DNA of 64,000 bases from Sphingobium sp. (GTDB lineage Bacteria; Pseudomonadota; Alphaproteobacteria; Sphingomonadales; Sphingomonadaceae), in NCBI GenBank assembly GCA_003248935.1, contig QFQF01000006.1:1-64000 (forward strand). The letters run 5' to 3'. Shown here piece after piece: positions 34,925 to 44,417 of this stretch. The position numbers and the translations under genes are program-made. The notes below the pieces were generated by a model, which was not told the origin of the DNA, made no database searches, and saw only the letters and a list, made by a program, of their open reading frames with translations. How positions within the stretch are numbered: position 1 is the first letter of the stretch; each line of letters starts with the position of its first letter.

Positions 34925-34946
34925 CCCCTCCCGTTCAAGGGGAGGG
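34925..34946. repeat. CCCCTCCC/GGGAGGGG hairpin between hslV and hslU
   Basis: CCCCTCCC (34925-34932), a short GTTCAA loop and GGGGAGGGG form a strong stem in the hslVU gap. Similar C-T-rich palindromes are frequent in sphingomonad intergenic DNA; a comparable one (CCTCCCC/GGGGAGG) is at 38784-38802. Confidence 0.5.
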
Positions 34947-35002
34947 GCTGGGGTGGGTGCGATTGCGCGGCAACCGCCTGCAAGGGGTGGACAGAGACCC
35001 GG

Positions 35003-35569
35003 TCAGGTCGCGCTGTCCAGCACCTCGATCGTCAACTGGTCGTTGGTGTAGACGCAGACCTCCGCCGCGATCGCCATCGCCTTGCGCGCGACGACTTCCG
35101 CGTCCTGCTCATAGTCGACAAGGGCGCGGGCGGCCGAAAGGGCGTAGTTGCCGCCCGAACCGATCGCCGCGACACCGCCGACCGGCTCCAGCACGTCGCC
35201 GTTGCCGGTCAGGATCAGCGTCGTCTCCTTGTCGGCGACGATCATCATCGCCTCCAGGTTGCGCAGATATTTGTCGGTGCGCCAGTCCTTGGCCAGTTCG
35301 ACGGCGGCGCGCATCAGCTGGCCGTTGTGCCGCTCCAGCTTCGCCTCCAGCCGCTCGAACAGGGTGAAGGCGTCGGCCGTGGCGCCCGCGAAGCCGCCGA
35401 TGACGGAGCCGTCATGCAGCCGCCGGACCTTCCGGGCGTTCGGCTTCATGACCGTGTGTCCCATCGAGACCTGTCCGTCGCCGGCGACGACGACCCGGCC
35501 GTTCCTGCGCACTGAAACTATGGTGGTGCCGTGCCAGACGGGCATGGCGTGGTGATCGTGTCCGCTCAT
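35003..35569 (-). CDS. hslV: ATP-dependent protease catalytic subunit HslV
   Basis: A 188-residue proteasome-like peptidase. The catalytic N-terminal Thr is exposed by cleavage before TTIVSVRR, leaving a 14-residue propeptide from the start at 35569 ('MSGHDHH'); a Met three codons upstream is also possible. '[16 protein letters not shown]' and '[15 protein letters not shown]' are the conserved blocks. Forms the HslVU complex with the next gene. Confidence 0.97.
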   Translation of the reverse strand: MSGHDHHAMPVWHGTTIVSVRRNGRVVVAGDGQVSMGHTVMKPNARKVRRLHDGSVIGGFAGATADAFTLFERLEAKLERHNGQLMRAAVELAKDWRTDKYLRNLEAMMIVADKETTLILTGNGDVLEPVGGVAAIGSGGNYALSAARALVDYEQDAEVVARKAMAIAAEVCVYTNDQLTIEVLDSAT

Positions 35570-35773
35570 GGCCGCCATATGGTGGCCGCCGCAACAGCGC
35601 GCAAGACGGCACGGGTTCCCGTCGATCCGGCGCGCTTTCCGGGCGACCGGGCGGAGACTGTCCCGTTTTGGGTCAATTGCGGCACGGGCTGCCGGAACCC
35701 GGTTGATCGCGGCGCGTCTCTCTTGTGCAATGCAAGACATAGTCCGCAACACGACTCGTCACCGGAGACAGGC

Positions 35774-35971
35774 ATGACGCTGAAGGCCAGGGCACAGGAA
35801 AAGATCGAGCGGGCGGGCATCGCCAATTATTCGTTCGATCAGGATGTCCTGATCCTCTGCGGCACCCGGTACATGATCGAGGCGTGCAGCTGCGGCGAGG
35901 CCGATTGCGACGGCGTCAAGCTGCTGCGCCAGGCGATGATCGCACCGGCCGCGAGCGCGACCCTGCAATAG
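35774..35971 (+). CDS. Small conserved-looking hypothetical protein (65 aa)
   Basis: A 65-residue protein with a Cys pair in 'ACSCGEADCDG' and a hydrophobic core 'DVLILCGTRYMIEA'. It has ordinary coding composition and an upstream purine-rich GGAGACAGG site. I do not recognise a family. The three cysteines in nine residues could bind a metal (inference). Confidence 0.6.
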   Translation: MTLKARAQEKIERAGIANYSFDQDVLILCGTRYMIEACSCGEADCDGVKLLRQAMIAPAASATLQ

Positions 35972-36047
35972 GGCGATGCTGCGATAGACGGATGAGGCGG
36001 CCCGGCAGGCAGCCGGAACCGGCCGCCCGCCATGCGGATGCCCCCCT

Positions 36048-36176
36048 TTAGTGAATGACTTCCTTGCCGCCGCGGCCGACCGATTCAATGTCGCGGCCCA
36101 CGCCCTCGACCGTGTTGCAGGCGGCAAGCGCCACCAGGCTGAACGTCACCAGTGCCAGCGCCAACTTCCGTGTCAT
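36048..36176 (-). CDS. Entericidin A/B-like small lipoprotein
   Basis: A 42-residue peptide: N-terminal 'MTRKL', a hydrophobic signal, lipobox 'LVALAAC' with the lipidated Cys at position 20, and a mature part 'NTVEGVGRDIESVGRGG' that matches the entericidin EcnA/B pattern. Entericidins are tiny membrane lipoproteins linked to envelope stress or programmed lysis; in alphaproteobacteria they are common and usually of unknown role. Confidence 0.85.
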   Translation of the reverse strand: MTRKLALALVTFSLVALAACNTVEGVGRDIESVGRGGKEVIH

Positions 36177-36276
36177 CTGTTCTTGTCTCCTGACCATATG
36201 CGATCCGTGCGATGGCCATAACGAATGGCGGACGGCGGCGGAAGAGGGGGAAAACGCGTACCGGTCGGGCGCATCA

Positions 36277-36351
36277 TGGTGGGCGCGGCAGGGATTGAAC
36301 CTGCGACCCCACCCGTGTGAAGGGTGTGCTCTACCACTGAGCTACGCGCCC
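36277..36351 (-). tRNA. tRNA-Val (anticodon CAC)
   Basis: On the minus strand: acceptor stem GGGCGCG/CGCGCCC, D-loop 'GCTCAGTGGTAGAGC', anticodon stem-loop with loop TTCACAC (anticodon CAC, reading GUG), T-loop 'GGTTCAATCC' and an encoded CCA end. All stems pair. Confidence 0.97.
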
Positions 36352-36481
36352 CCGAAGGGAGGGCCGCCATTGGCACCGGCGTGACCGGCTGTCAAGCGAA
36401 CAGGCCGCGCCGTCTCGACTTTCCGGACTGTCGCGGTCTAAAGGTGTCGCAACGAAGCGATACACCTGAAAGGACGTTCCC

Positions 36482-38731
36482 TTGACCCGCATGCTTACCG
36501 CCGGCGCTGCCCTGAGCACGTTGTCGTGCGCGCTGTCGCTGGCCGCATTCTCGCCTGCTCTGGGCGCGGAGCCCGCCGTCGGCACGCTGACGCTCGAGCG
36601 CGTGTTCGGCAGTCCAGACCTGTCCGGACCGACGCCCCGTGGCCTGAAGCTCTCGCCGGACGGCACCCTCGTCACGCTGCTGAAGCCACGCGCGGACGAG
36701 AAGGACCGGCTCGACCTGTGGGCGATCGACACGCGCAGCGGGGCCGAGCGCATGCTGGTCGATTCGAAGAAGACCGGGTCCGGCGCGGAACTCAGCGAAG
36801 CGGAGAAGATGCAGCGCGAGCGCGACCGTTCGACGGCGGGCAGCGTCGGCATCGCCACCTATGACTGGTCGCCCGACGGCAGGACCATTCTGGTGCCGGT
36901 GGACGGCGACCTCTACCTCGCGACCCCGGCCGGTGCCGTCACCCGCCTGACCGACACGCCCGACAGCGAACTGAACGCGGTCGTCAGCCCGAAGGGGCGC
37001 TATGTCTCCTACGTGCGCGGCGGGAACCTGTTCGTCACCGACCCGTCCGGCAAGGCGGAGCGACAGGTCACGCAGGGCGCGTCCGATACCGTCAGCTGGG
37101 GCATGGCCGAATTCGTCGCGCAGGAGGAGATGGGCCGCGCCACCGGCTACTGGTGGGCGCCGGGCGACGATCGCATCGCCGTCGCCCGCGTGGACGAGGC
37201 GCCGGTCGGCATCGTCACCCGCACGTCGATCGGCGGGGCGGGCACGAAGACCTATCAGCAGCGCTACCCCGCCGCCGGGACGCCGAACGCCCTCGTCGAC
37301 CTTTATGTGATGAAGCCCGATGGGTCGGGCCAGGTGAAGGTCGATCTGGGCGCGGACAGCAACGTCTACCTCGCCCGCGTCGACTGGTCGGCGGACGGCA
37401 GGACGCTCTATGTCCAGCGCGAGAGCCGGGACCAGAAGACCCTCGACCTGCTCGCCGTCGATCCCGCGACCGGCCGGGCGAAGACGATCCTGACGGAAAA
37501 GGCGAAGACCTGGATCAACCTCTCCAGCAACTTCCGTCCGCTGGCCGACGGCAGTTTCCTCTGGTGGTCGCAAAAGTCCGGCCATGGCCATCTCTATCAT
37601 GTGACCGGCGGGACATGGACGGCATTGACGAAGGGCGACTGGGAAGTCCGCGATGTCGAGGGCGTGGATGAGGCGAAGGGCCTCGTCTACTTCACCGCGA
37701 ACCGGGAAACCCCGCTGGAGCAGCAGCTCTACAGCACCTCTATCCGCCGCTATGCGGAGCCCCGGCGGCTGACGGAGAGCGGCTGGTGGAACGACGCGGC
37801 GATGGACGGGGCGGCCAGCCGCGTCGTCGTGACCCGCAACAATGCGGACCAGCCCAAGCAGATCTATCTGGCGGACACCACCGGCAAGCGCCTGCAATGG
37901 CTGGCGGAGAACCGGGTGGATGCGCCCGGGCATCCGTACGCGCCCTATCTCGCCCGTCATGCCCGATCGACCTTCGGCACGATCAAGGCGGCCGACGGAT
38001 CGCCCCTCTATTACCGGATGATGACCCCGCCGCTCGCGCCGGGGAAAAGCTATCCGGTGTTCATGGTCCACTATAGCGGGCCGGGTGGCCGCACGGTGTC
38101 GAACACATGGGGCGCGGCGATCTACCAGTATCTCGTGCAGCAGGGCTGGATCGTCTATTTCATCGACAATCGCGGCACGCCCGATCGCGGCAAGGCGTTC
38201 GAGGACCATATCTACCACGCCATGGGCACGGTGGAGGTCGAGGACCAGATCGCCGGGGTCGACTGGCTGAAGCGCCAGCCCTTCGTCGACGGCAAGCGGA
38301 TCGCGACCTACGGCTGGTCCTATGGCGGCTACATGACGCTGAAGCTGCTCCAGAAGAAGCCGGGCGTGTTCGCCGCGGGCATCGCGGGCGCGCCGGTCAC
38401 CGACTGGAGCCTCTACGACACGCACTATACCGAACGCTATCTGGGTGATCCCGGGGCACAGGACAGCGCCTATCCCGCGTCCGGCGCGCTGGCGGAGGCG
38501 ACGGCGATGAAGGATCCGATGCTGCTGATCCACGGCATGTCGGACGACAATGTCGTGTTCGACAACTCGACCGCGCTGATCGCGAAGCTGCAGGGCGCGG
38601 CCGTGCCGTTCGAGATGATGGTCTATCCGGGCCAGACCCACCGCGTCGGCGGCCCGAAGATCAGCGTCCACCTGTGGGAAACGATCCTCGGATTCCTCGA
38701 CCGCCGGGGCATCGCGCCGAAGGGGAAATAG
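36482..38731 (+). CDS. S9 family peptidase, dipeptidyl-peptidase IV type, exported
   Basis: A 749-residue protein with an N-terminal signal peptide, an eight-bladed beta-propeller (DPPIV_N, about 100-470) and an alpha/beta hydrolase domain. The nucleophile is in 'GWSYGGYM' near residue 613, the Asp in 'GMSDDNV' near 686 and the His in 'GQTHRV' near 719. The 'AEFVAQEEMGR' segment holds the two Glu residues that bind the substrate N-terminus in DPP-IV. It removes X-Pro dipeptides in the periplasm. Confidence 0.95.
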   Translation: MTRMLTAGAALSTLSCALSLAAFSPALGAEPAVGTLTLERVFGSPDLSGPTPRGLKLSPDGTLVTLLKPRADEKDRLDLWAIDTRSGAERMLVDSKKTGSGAELSEAEKMQRERDRSTAGSVGIATYDWSPDGRTILVPVDGDLYLATPAGAVTRLTDTPDSELNAVVSPKGRYVSYVRGGNLFVTDPSGKAERQVTQGASDTVSWGMAEFVAQEEMGRATGYWWAPGDDRIAVARVDEAPVGIVTRTSIGGAGTKTYQQRYPAAGTPNALVDLYVMKPDGSGQVKVDLGADSNVYLARVDWSADGRTLYVQRESRDQKTLDLLAVDPATGRAKTILTEKAKTWINLSSNFRPLADGSFLWWSQKSGHGHLYHVTGGTWTALTKGDWEVRDVEGVDEAKGLVYFTANRETPLEQQLYSTSIRRYAEPRRLTESGWWNDAAMDGAASRVVVTRNNADQPKQIYLADTTGKRLQWLAENRVDAPGHPYAPYLARHARSTFGTIKAADGSPLYYRMMTPPLAPGKSYPVFMVHYSGPGGRTVSNTWGAAIYQYLVQQGWIVYFIDNRGTPDRGKAFEDHIYHAMGTVEVEDQIAGVDWLKRQPFVDGKRIATYGWSYGGYMTLKLLQKKPGVFAAGIAGAPVTDWSLYDTHYTERYLGDPGAQDSAYPASGALAEATAMKDPMLLIHGMSDDNVVFDNSTALIAKLQGAAVPFEMMVYPGQTHRVGGPKISVHLWETILGFLDRRGIAPKGK

Positions 38732-38783
38732 GGGGAGGCGCGTCGGGGCCGGGTGGCGAAAGGGGCGACCATTGGTGGACCAT

Positions 38784-38802
38784 CCTCCCCGGCACGGGGA
38801 GG
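38784..38802. repeat. CCTCCCC/GGGGAGG hairpin after the S9 peptidase gene
   Basis: CCTCCCC (38784-38790) and GGGGAGG (38796-38802) form a perfect 7-bp stem with a 5-base loop. It may end transcription, but there is no U-run. It resembles the element at 34925. Confidence 0.45.
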
Positions 38803-38968
38803 TGGCGGCGCGAAGCGCTGACAGAGGGGCAGGGCCTCGTGCCGCTGCGCTATGGGGTGTGTCCTCACCTCGCGCCGGGAAGGAACGTCCGCTCCCCACC
38901 CATCATCGTCACTGTTGCGTCGTCATGGGCGGTCGCCATCCTAGAAACTGTCAGTCCGATTTCCACCC

Positions 38969-39199
38969 CTAGCGCACAACAAGCTTATCGCCACGCGGCT
39001 CGATCAGGGCGGCATCGCCGTTGTATCGGATGTGACTTAACGCCATGCGCCGACACTGCTCATCAGAATTGATTTGACGTTCAACCCATCGCCGCCAGTG
39101 CGGGTCCGTGAGTGCGACTTCTTCGGCTTCAAGAATGCCACACCCGTGCCGCTCTCGTAGCTCCTTGATATGGAGTATCCATTGATTTCGATCCGCCAT
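38969..39199 (-). CDS. Hypothetical protein with L7/L12-tail-like helix (76 aa)
   Basis: A 76-residue protein beginning 'MADRNQWILHIKELRERHG' and containing 'GCGILEAEEVAL', reminiscent of the L7/L12 C-terminal 'lxxATGLGLKEAK' helix found in many small sphingomonad proteins, then 'WRRWVERQINSDEQCRRMAL'. The start at 39199 is the family-like one. No partner genes are next to it. Function unknown. Confidence 0.6.
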   Translation of the reverse strand: MADRNQWILHIKELRERHGCGILEAEEVALTDPHWRRWVERQINSDEQCRRMALSHIRYNGDAALIEPRGDKLVVR

Positions 39200-39357
39200 A
39201 GCAAATGCATATCTGTTTGAGCGGCAGCTTGCTATCGAGATGACATCGACAGCCGACTGTCCACTTCCCACCCATCTCCGCCACCAAACCTCCCCCTCAT
39301 CCCCCAAACACGGCGCGGCGGTGGCGCTGCGGGCGCAACTCGGCTACCGGCATCGGC

Positions 39358-40545
39358 ATGACCCGGCATCCGTCCCGATCCTTCGCGCTTATCGTGTTCG
39401 GCACGGTGCTGGGCATCGCCGGGACCGATCTGGTGCTTCCGGCCGTGCCGATGCTGCCGGACGTGCTGGGCGGCACGGCGGAGGGCGCGCAACTGGTGCT
39501 GGCGGCGTTCACCGGCGGGGCCGGTACCGGACTGCTGCTGTTCGGGGCGCTGGGCGCGCGCTATGACCAGCGCTCGGTGCTTGTCGGCGCGCTCCTCTGC
39601 TATGCGCTGGTCTCGGCGCTCTGCGCGTTCAGCCCGGGTCTCGACGCGCTGATCGGCCTGCGCGTGCTTCAGGGCGTGGCGAGCGCCGCGCCTGCCGTCT
39701 TCGCGCCGGGGATGATCCGCGCGCTCTTCGGCGACGCGCGCGCCGTGTCTGCACTCGGCCTTCTGGGCAGCGTCGAATCGCTGACGCCCGCGCTGGCGCC
39801 CGTGGCGGGCGTGTGGCTGCTCCACGCCTTTGGCTGGAACGGATCGTTCGAGGTGCTGGCGGCACTCGCGCTGCTGCTCGCGGGCGTATTGCTGGCGGCG
39901 CGCGACGCGCTTCCGCCGATGGTGACGCGGGCGAAGCCGGGGGGCTATCTGCGCATCCTGCGCGATATCGTCTTCCTGCGCTTCGCGCTGTCACAGGCCT
40001 GGACGCTCGGCGCGCTGCTCGTCTTCGTCTTCGGCGCGCCAGCCGTGTTCATCCACGCGCTGGGTGCGGACCTCGCATCCTTCATCCGCATGCAGATGAT
40101 CGGCGTTGCCCTCTTCATCGTCGCGGCGACCTGTGCCGGGCGGCTGGTCGCCCGGTTCGGCGCCCGCCGCATGGTGATCTTCGGCAGCGTGCTGGGCGCC
40201 GTCGGGGCGCTGGCGATCCTTGCCTATGCGCTTGCCGGGGGCCGCGACACGCTCGTCATTTCCTGCCTGTTTCCGATGATGAACGTGGGCCTTGGCCTGC
40301 GCGGTCCGGCGGGGTTCCATGCCGCCGTCGTCGCCGCGCATGACGACGCGCGCGGGTCCGCCCTCGTCATCCTCGCGATCCTGGGCACCGCCTCGCTTGG
40401 CACCGCTGCCGTCGCGCCGCTGATCGCCCACGGCCTCGTCCCGCTGGCCGCCGCCGCCGCCGTGCTGGCCGTGGGATCGGTGCTGCTGGTGATCGGGCCG
40501 GGCCTGTTCGATCCGCAGCCGTCAGGGGAAATGGCGCACGGATAG
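39358..40545 (+). CDS. MFS transporter (multidrug/Bcr-like)
   Basis: A 395-residue membrane protein with about twelve hydrophobic helices. The first helix carries 'GTDLVLPAVPMLPDVLGG' (motif D1-like, as in Bcr/CflA drug:H+ antiporters) and 'GALGARYDQRSVL' is the loop 2-3 motif A region. Probably exports a drug or metabolite; substrate not inferable. It stands alone on the plus strand. Confidence 0.87.
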   Translation: MTRHPSRSFALIVFGTVLGIAGTDLVLPAVPMLPDVLGGTAEGAQLVLAAFTGGAGTGLLLFGALGARYDQRSVLVGALLCYALVSALCAFSPGLDALIGLRVLQGVASAAPAVFAPGMIRALFGDARAVSALGLLGSVESLTPALAPVAGVWLLHAFGWNGSFEVLAALALLLAGVLLAARDALPPMVTRAKPGGYLRILRDIVFLRFALSQAWTLGALLVFVFGAPAVFIHALGADLASFIRMQMIGVALFIVAATCAGRLVARFGARRMVIFGSVLGAVGALAILAYALAGGRDTLVISCLFPMMNVGLGLRGPAGFHAAVVAAHDDARGSALVILAILGTASLGTAAVAPLIAHGLVPLAAAAAVLAVGSVLLVIGPGLFDPQPSGEMAHG

Positions 40546-40758
40546 GCGGAAGGACTTCCTGTGCTGTCCTGCGGCGGCCTGTCCTACGGCAGCACGCCGA
40601 TGCTATCCCGGCGCCATGTTCCGCCCTCCGCCCGCATCGCCGACCACTCCCTCCCGCATGTGCTCGCCCCTCGCGCGCGAGGAATCCGCAACTTCGCAAG
40701 GAAAGGAAGCTTTCGGACGCCGTCTTTGAAACAATCGAACGCACGGACCTGCGCTTTA

Positions 40759-40792
40759 CCGGGCGATAGCAATTGCACGCTATCGCGCCCGG
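40759..40792. promoter_or_regulatory. Hairpin in the asd leader
   Basis: CCGGGCGATAGC (40759-40770) and GCTATCGCGCCCGG (40779-40792) form a stem with a 2-base bulge and an 8-base loop. A third GCTATCGGGCGC copy follows at about 40802. It lies 60 bases before asd. Role unknown; regulatory leader is inference. Confidence 0.4.
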
Positions 40793-40851
40793 CAATTATC
40801 CGCTATCGGGCGCGGTCCCGAAAATTCGGGTCTGGAATGGAGAAAGGTCAA

Positions 40852-41877
40852 GTGGGTTACAAGGTCGTTGTCGTCGGCGCCACCGGTAATGTGGGCCGTG
40901 AAATGCTGACCATCCTTGCCGAGCGGGAATTCCCGATCGACGAGATTGCGGCGGTGGCTTCGTCGCGCTCGACGGGCACGGATATTGATTTTGGCGACAC
41001 CGGCAAAACCCTGAAATGCAAGAATATTGAGCATTTCGACTTCACCGGCTGGGATATTGCGCTGTTCGCCGCGGGTTCCGGCCCGACGGCCGAATATGCG
41101 CCCAAGGCGGCGGCCGCGGGCTGCGTCGTCATCGACAACTCCTCGCTCTACCGCATGGACCCGGACGTTCCGCTGATCGTGCCGGAGGTGAACCCGGATG
41201 CGATCGACGGCTATACGCGCAAGAACATCATCGCGAACCCGAACTGCTCGACCGCGCAGATGGTGGTGGCGCTCAAGCCGCTGCACGACGCCGCGAAGAT
41301 CAAGCGCGTGGTCGTCGCGACCTACCAGTCGGTGTCCGGCGCGGGCAAGGCGGGCATGGACGAACTGTTCGAGCAGTCGCGCAACATCTTCGTCGGCGAT
41401 CCGGCAGAGCCGAAGAAGTTCACCAAGCAGATCGCCTTCAACGTGATCCCGCACATCGACGTCTTCCTGGATGACGGTTACACCAAGGAAGAGTGGAAGA
41501 TGGTCGCGGAGACCAAGAAGATCCTCGATCCCAAGATCAAGGTGACGGCGACCTGCGTGCGCGTGCCGGTGTTCGTCGGCCACTCCGAAGCGCTCAACAT
41601 CGAGTTCGAGAACGAGATCAGCGCGAAGGAAGCGCAGGACATCCTGCGCGAGGCGCCGGGCATCATGCTCGTCGACAAGCGCGAGGACGGCGGTTACGTC
41701 ACCCCGGTCGAGTGCGTGGGCGACTATGCGACCTTCGTCAGCCGCGTCCGTGAGGATTCGACCGTCGACAACGGTCTCGCGCTCTGGTGCGTCAGCGACA
41801 ACCTGCGCAAGGGCGCGGCGCTGAACGCGGTCCAGATCGCGGAACTGCTCGGCCGCCGGCACCTCAAGAAGGGCTGA
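40852..41877 (+). CDS. asd: Aspartate-semialdehyde dehydrogenase
   Basis: A 341-residue enzyme with N-terminal NADP fold 'VVVVGATGNVGREML', catalytic Cys in 'NPNCSTAQMV' and 'YQSVSGAGKAG', 'CVRVPVFVGHSEA' with the active-site His. It makes aspartate semialdehyde for lysine/diaminopimelate, threonine and methionine. The GTG at 40852 is preferred: GGAGAAAGG lies just before it, and homologues start 'MGYKVVVVG'; the ATG at 40837 overlaps that ribosome site. Confidence 0.95.
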   Translation: MGYKVVVVGATGNVGREMLTILAEREFPIDEIAAVASSRSTGTDIDFGDTGKTLKCKNIEHFDFTGWDIALFAAGSGPTAEYAPKAAAAGCVVIDNSSLYRMDPDVPLIVPEVNPDAIDGYTRKNIIANPNCSTAQMVVALKPLHDAAKIKRVVVATYQSVSGAGKAGMDELFEQSRNIFVGDPAEPKKFTKQIAFNVIPHIDVFLDDGYTKEEWKMVAETKKILDPKIKVTATCVRVPVFVGHSEALNIEFENEISAKEAQDILREAPGIMLVDKREDGGYVTPVECVGDYATFVSRVREDSTVDNGLALWCVSDNLRKGAALNAVQIAELLGRRHLKKG

Positions 41878-41902
41878 GCGCCATAAAGGCATCAGACGAT
41901 AG

Positions 41903-41939
41903 CGGAAGGCGCCCCTCCGGCAAGGACGGGCGCCTTCCG
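41903..41939 (+). terminator. Stem-loop after asd
   Basis: CGGAAGGCGCCC (41903-41914) and GGGCGCCTTCCG (41928-41939) form a perfect 12-bp stem with a 13-base loop. Only a weak T-stretch follows. Confidence 0.7.
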
Positions 41940-41995
41940 TGTCTTGGCGGCTCTCGCGACATGCCGGGCCGCCGCGTCCGCCGACCGGAAGGATC

Positions 41996-42763
41996 ATGAC
42001 CTTGTCCCAGCCGCACACCGAGACGATCGAGGTTCAGGGGTTCGACGGCCAGCCGATCGCCGTGCACATCATGGGCGCCGGGCGTGACCTGATGCTGATC
42101 CACGGCTATTTTTCGAACGCCCATACGAACTGGATTCGATACGGTCACGCCGCGCGGCTGGTGGATGCCGGTTTCCGCCTGATCCTGCCGGATCTGCGCG
42201 GGCATGGCGACAGCGCGAAACCGCACGATCCGGCGGCCTATCCCCGCGATGCGCTGACCAACGACAATCTGTGCGTGGTCGAGGCGCTGGGCCTGACCGA
42301 CTATGATCTGGGCGGCTATTCGCTCGGCGCGCGCACGACGTCGCGGATGCTGGCGCGGGGGGCGGGGCCCCGGCGCGTCATCCTGTCCGGCATGGGACTC
42401 GACGGACTCACCCGGACGCAGGGCAATGTCGGCTATTACCGGCGCGTCCTCAACAATCTGGGCACGTTCGAGCGCGGCTCGTCGGAATGGATGACGGAGG
42501 CGTTCCTGAAGACCACGAAGGGCGACCCCGTGGCGATGCTGAACATACTGGATACGTTCGCGGACACGCCGATGGAGACGATCACCACGCTGCCGCAGCC
42601 GGTCGCCGTCATCTGCGGCGCGGACGACAGCGACAACGGCAATGCGCAGGCGCTGGCCGACGCGCTGCCACACGGCCGCTATTACGAGATACCGGGCAAC
42701 CACATGGCGGCGGTGACGAAGAAGGAACTGGGCCAGGCGATGGTGGACTTCCTCACCGCCTGA
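41996..42763 (+). CDS. Alpha/beta-fold hydrolase
   Basis: A 255-residue alpha/beta hydrolase: oxyanion 'LIHGYFSN', 'LPDLRGHGDS', nucleophile elbow 'GGYSLGART', acid in 'GADDSDNG' and His in 'PGNHMAAVTK'. The ATG at 41996 has a GGAAGGA site. The substrate is unknown; esterase or C-C hydrolase activities are typical. It is convergent with the AMP nucleosidase gene. Confidence 0.9.
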   Translation: MTLSQPHTETIEVQGFDGQPIAVHIMGAGRDLMLIHGYFSNAHTNWIRYGHAARLVDAGFRLILPDLRGHGDSAKPHDPAAYPRDALTNDNLCVVEALGLTDYDLGGYSLGARTTSRMLARGAGPRRVILSGMGLDGLTRTQGNVGYYRRVLNNLGTFERGSSEWMTEAFLKTTKGDPVAMLNILDTFADTPMETITTLPQPVAVICGADDSDNGNAQALADALPHGRYYEIPGNHMAAVTKKELGQAMVDFLTA

Positions 42764-42773
42764 ACGCGTCGCG

Positions 42774-44234
42774 TCAGCGGAACGGCGGCTCGTTGAACGC
42801 GCGCAGCTTCCGGCTGTGCAGCTTCGCCCCTTCCTCGCGGAGCAGTTCGCAGGTCATCAGGCCGACGCGCAGATGCCCGGCGATCGCCTCCTCGTAGAAG
42901 CGGTTGGCCTGTCCCGGCAGCTTCAGTTCGCCGTGGATCGGCTTGTCCGACACGCACAGCAGCGTCCCGTAGGGCACGCGGAAGCGATATCCCTGTGCCG
43001 CGATCGTCGCCGATTCCATGTCGATGCCGACCGCCCGCGACTGGCTGAAGCGCAGGGCGGAAAGCGAGTAGCGCAGTTCCCAGTTGCGGTCGTCGGTGGT
43101 GACGACCGTGCCGGTGCGCAGCCGGCGCTTGAAATCGTCGCTCCCCGCCGATCCGCCGCCCAGCACGGCCTCAGCGGCGGAGGCCATCGCGACCTGCACC
43201 TCGGCGATGGCCGGGATGGGGATTTCCGGCGGCAGCACGTCGTCCAGCACATGGTCGTCGCGCAGATAGGCGTGGGCCAGCACATAATCGCCGATCCGCT
43301 GGCTGGGGCGCAGGCCGCCGCAATGGCCGATCATCAGCCACGCCTCCGGCCGGACCACCGCCAGATGGTCGCAGATCGTCTTGGCGTTGGACGGGCCGAC
43401 ACCGATGTTGACGAGGGTGATGCCGCTGCGGTCCGGCGCGATCAGGTGATAGGCGGGCATCTGGTGCCTGCGCCAGGCGCTGTCCGCGATCATCCGGGCG
43501 GGATCGGCGGTTTCTGGCGTCACGAACACGCCCCCGGCGCCCGAAAGCGCGCTGTACGGTGTCCCCTCCCGCTTCAGCTCCGAACAGGCCCAGGCGACGA
43601 ATTCGTCGACATAGCGGTGGTAGTTGGTGAACAGGATGTAGCGCTGCACATGCTCGGCGGGCGTGCCCGTATAGTGCTTGAGGCGGGCGAGAGAGAAGTC
43701 GGTGCGCAGGGCGTCGAACAGGGCCAGCGGCCGCGCGCCGCCGGGCCCCGGATCATATTGCCCGTCGGCGATCTCGTCGCCGATTTCCGACAGTTCGGTC
43801 GCCGGGAAGTGCCGGGCCAGTTCGGTCGGCGGCACGCCCTCCAGGTCGGCGACGTCCAATCCGTCGAGGACATAGGGGAACGGGATCTGCTGGGCCGACT
43901 GCCCCACCTCCACCTCGACGCCATAATCGGCGACGAGCAGGTCGATCTGTTCCGCCAGATAGTTGGCGAACATGCGGGGGCGGGTGATCGTGGTGACGTA
44001 GCGGCCGGGTGTCGACAGCCGGGCGAAGGAGCGGCCCGGCGGCGGCGCGTCCCCCTCCCGCTTGTAGGTGATGCGCAGTTCGGGATAGCAGAAGCGCCGG
44101 TCGATCCGCGCCTCGGGCGGGGGCAGACTGCCGTCCCGGGCATAGGCGCGCATCGCCTCCCGCAACGTCTCGATCGCCGTCTGATAGATATGGTCGATCT
44201 GGGCGACCGTGTTCTCACCGATAGTTGCTGTCAT
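42774..44234 (-). CDS. amn: AMP nucleosidase
   Basis: A 486-residue protein: an N-terminal AMP nucleosidase-specific domain (about 20-190) and a C-terminal phosphorylase-fold domain with 'INIGVGPSNAKTICDHL' type sequence, 'MIGHCGGL' and 'GIDMESATIAAQGYR'. It splits AMP to adenine and ribose 5-phosphate, controlling adenylate pools. The start at 44234 ('MTATIGENT') fits the family. The purine link to the catabolic island is coincidental: it is in the core region 30 kb away. Confidence 0.95.
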   Translation of the reverse strand: MTATIGENTVAQIDHIYQTAIETLREAMRAYARDGSLPPPEARIDRRFCYPELRITYKREGDAPPPGRSFARLSTPGRYVTTITRPRMFANYLAEQIDLLVADYGVEVEVGQSAQQIPFPYVLDGLDVADLEGVPPTELARHFPATELSEIGDEIADGQYDPGPGGARPLALFDALRTDFSLARLKHYTGTPAEHVQRYILFTNYHRYVDEFVAWACSELKREGTPYSALSGAGGVFVTPETADPARMIADSAWRRHQMPAYHLIAPDRSGITLVNIGVGPSNAKTICDHLAVVRPEAWLMIGHCGGLRPSQRIGDYVLAHAYLRDDHVLDDVLPPEIPIPAIAEVQVAMASAAEAVLGGGSAGSDDFKRRLRTGTVVTTDDRNWELRYSLSALRFSQSRAVGIDMESATIAAQGYRFRVPYGTLLCVSDKPIHGELKLPGQANRFYEEAIAGHLRVGLMTCELLREEGAKLHSRKLRAFNEPPFR

Positions 44235-44417
44235 CGCCTTACTGTTACCGGGAAAAGAGGGAGAGCGGAAGCGGGCCCGTCCGCCGGACGAGATGTCAGA
44301 TTCTGGCACAGGGTCTTGCTCTGGATCAAGATATCACTGCTTCCAATCCGTCCGGGAGTGACGGATCATTCCGACTCGAGGGGTGGCCGACGGGCGTTCA
44401 CATGCGGGGGTGAAACG

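Noticed and set aside
36277..36351. tRNA-Val as an integration site
   Set aside because: No integrase, repeat of the tRNA 3' end or foreign genes flank it; neighbours are core genes.
42774..44234. AMP nucleosidase as part of the purine island
   Set aside because: It is about 26 kb from the island in core DNA with core codon use; AMP turnover is housekeeping.
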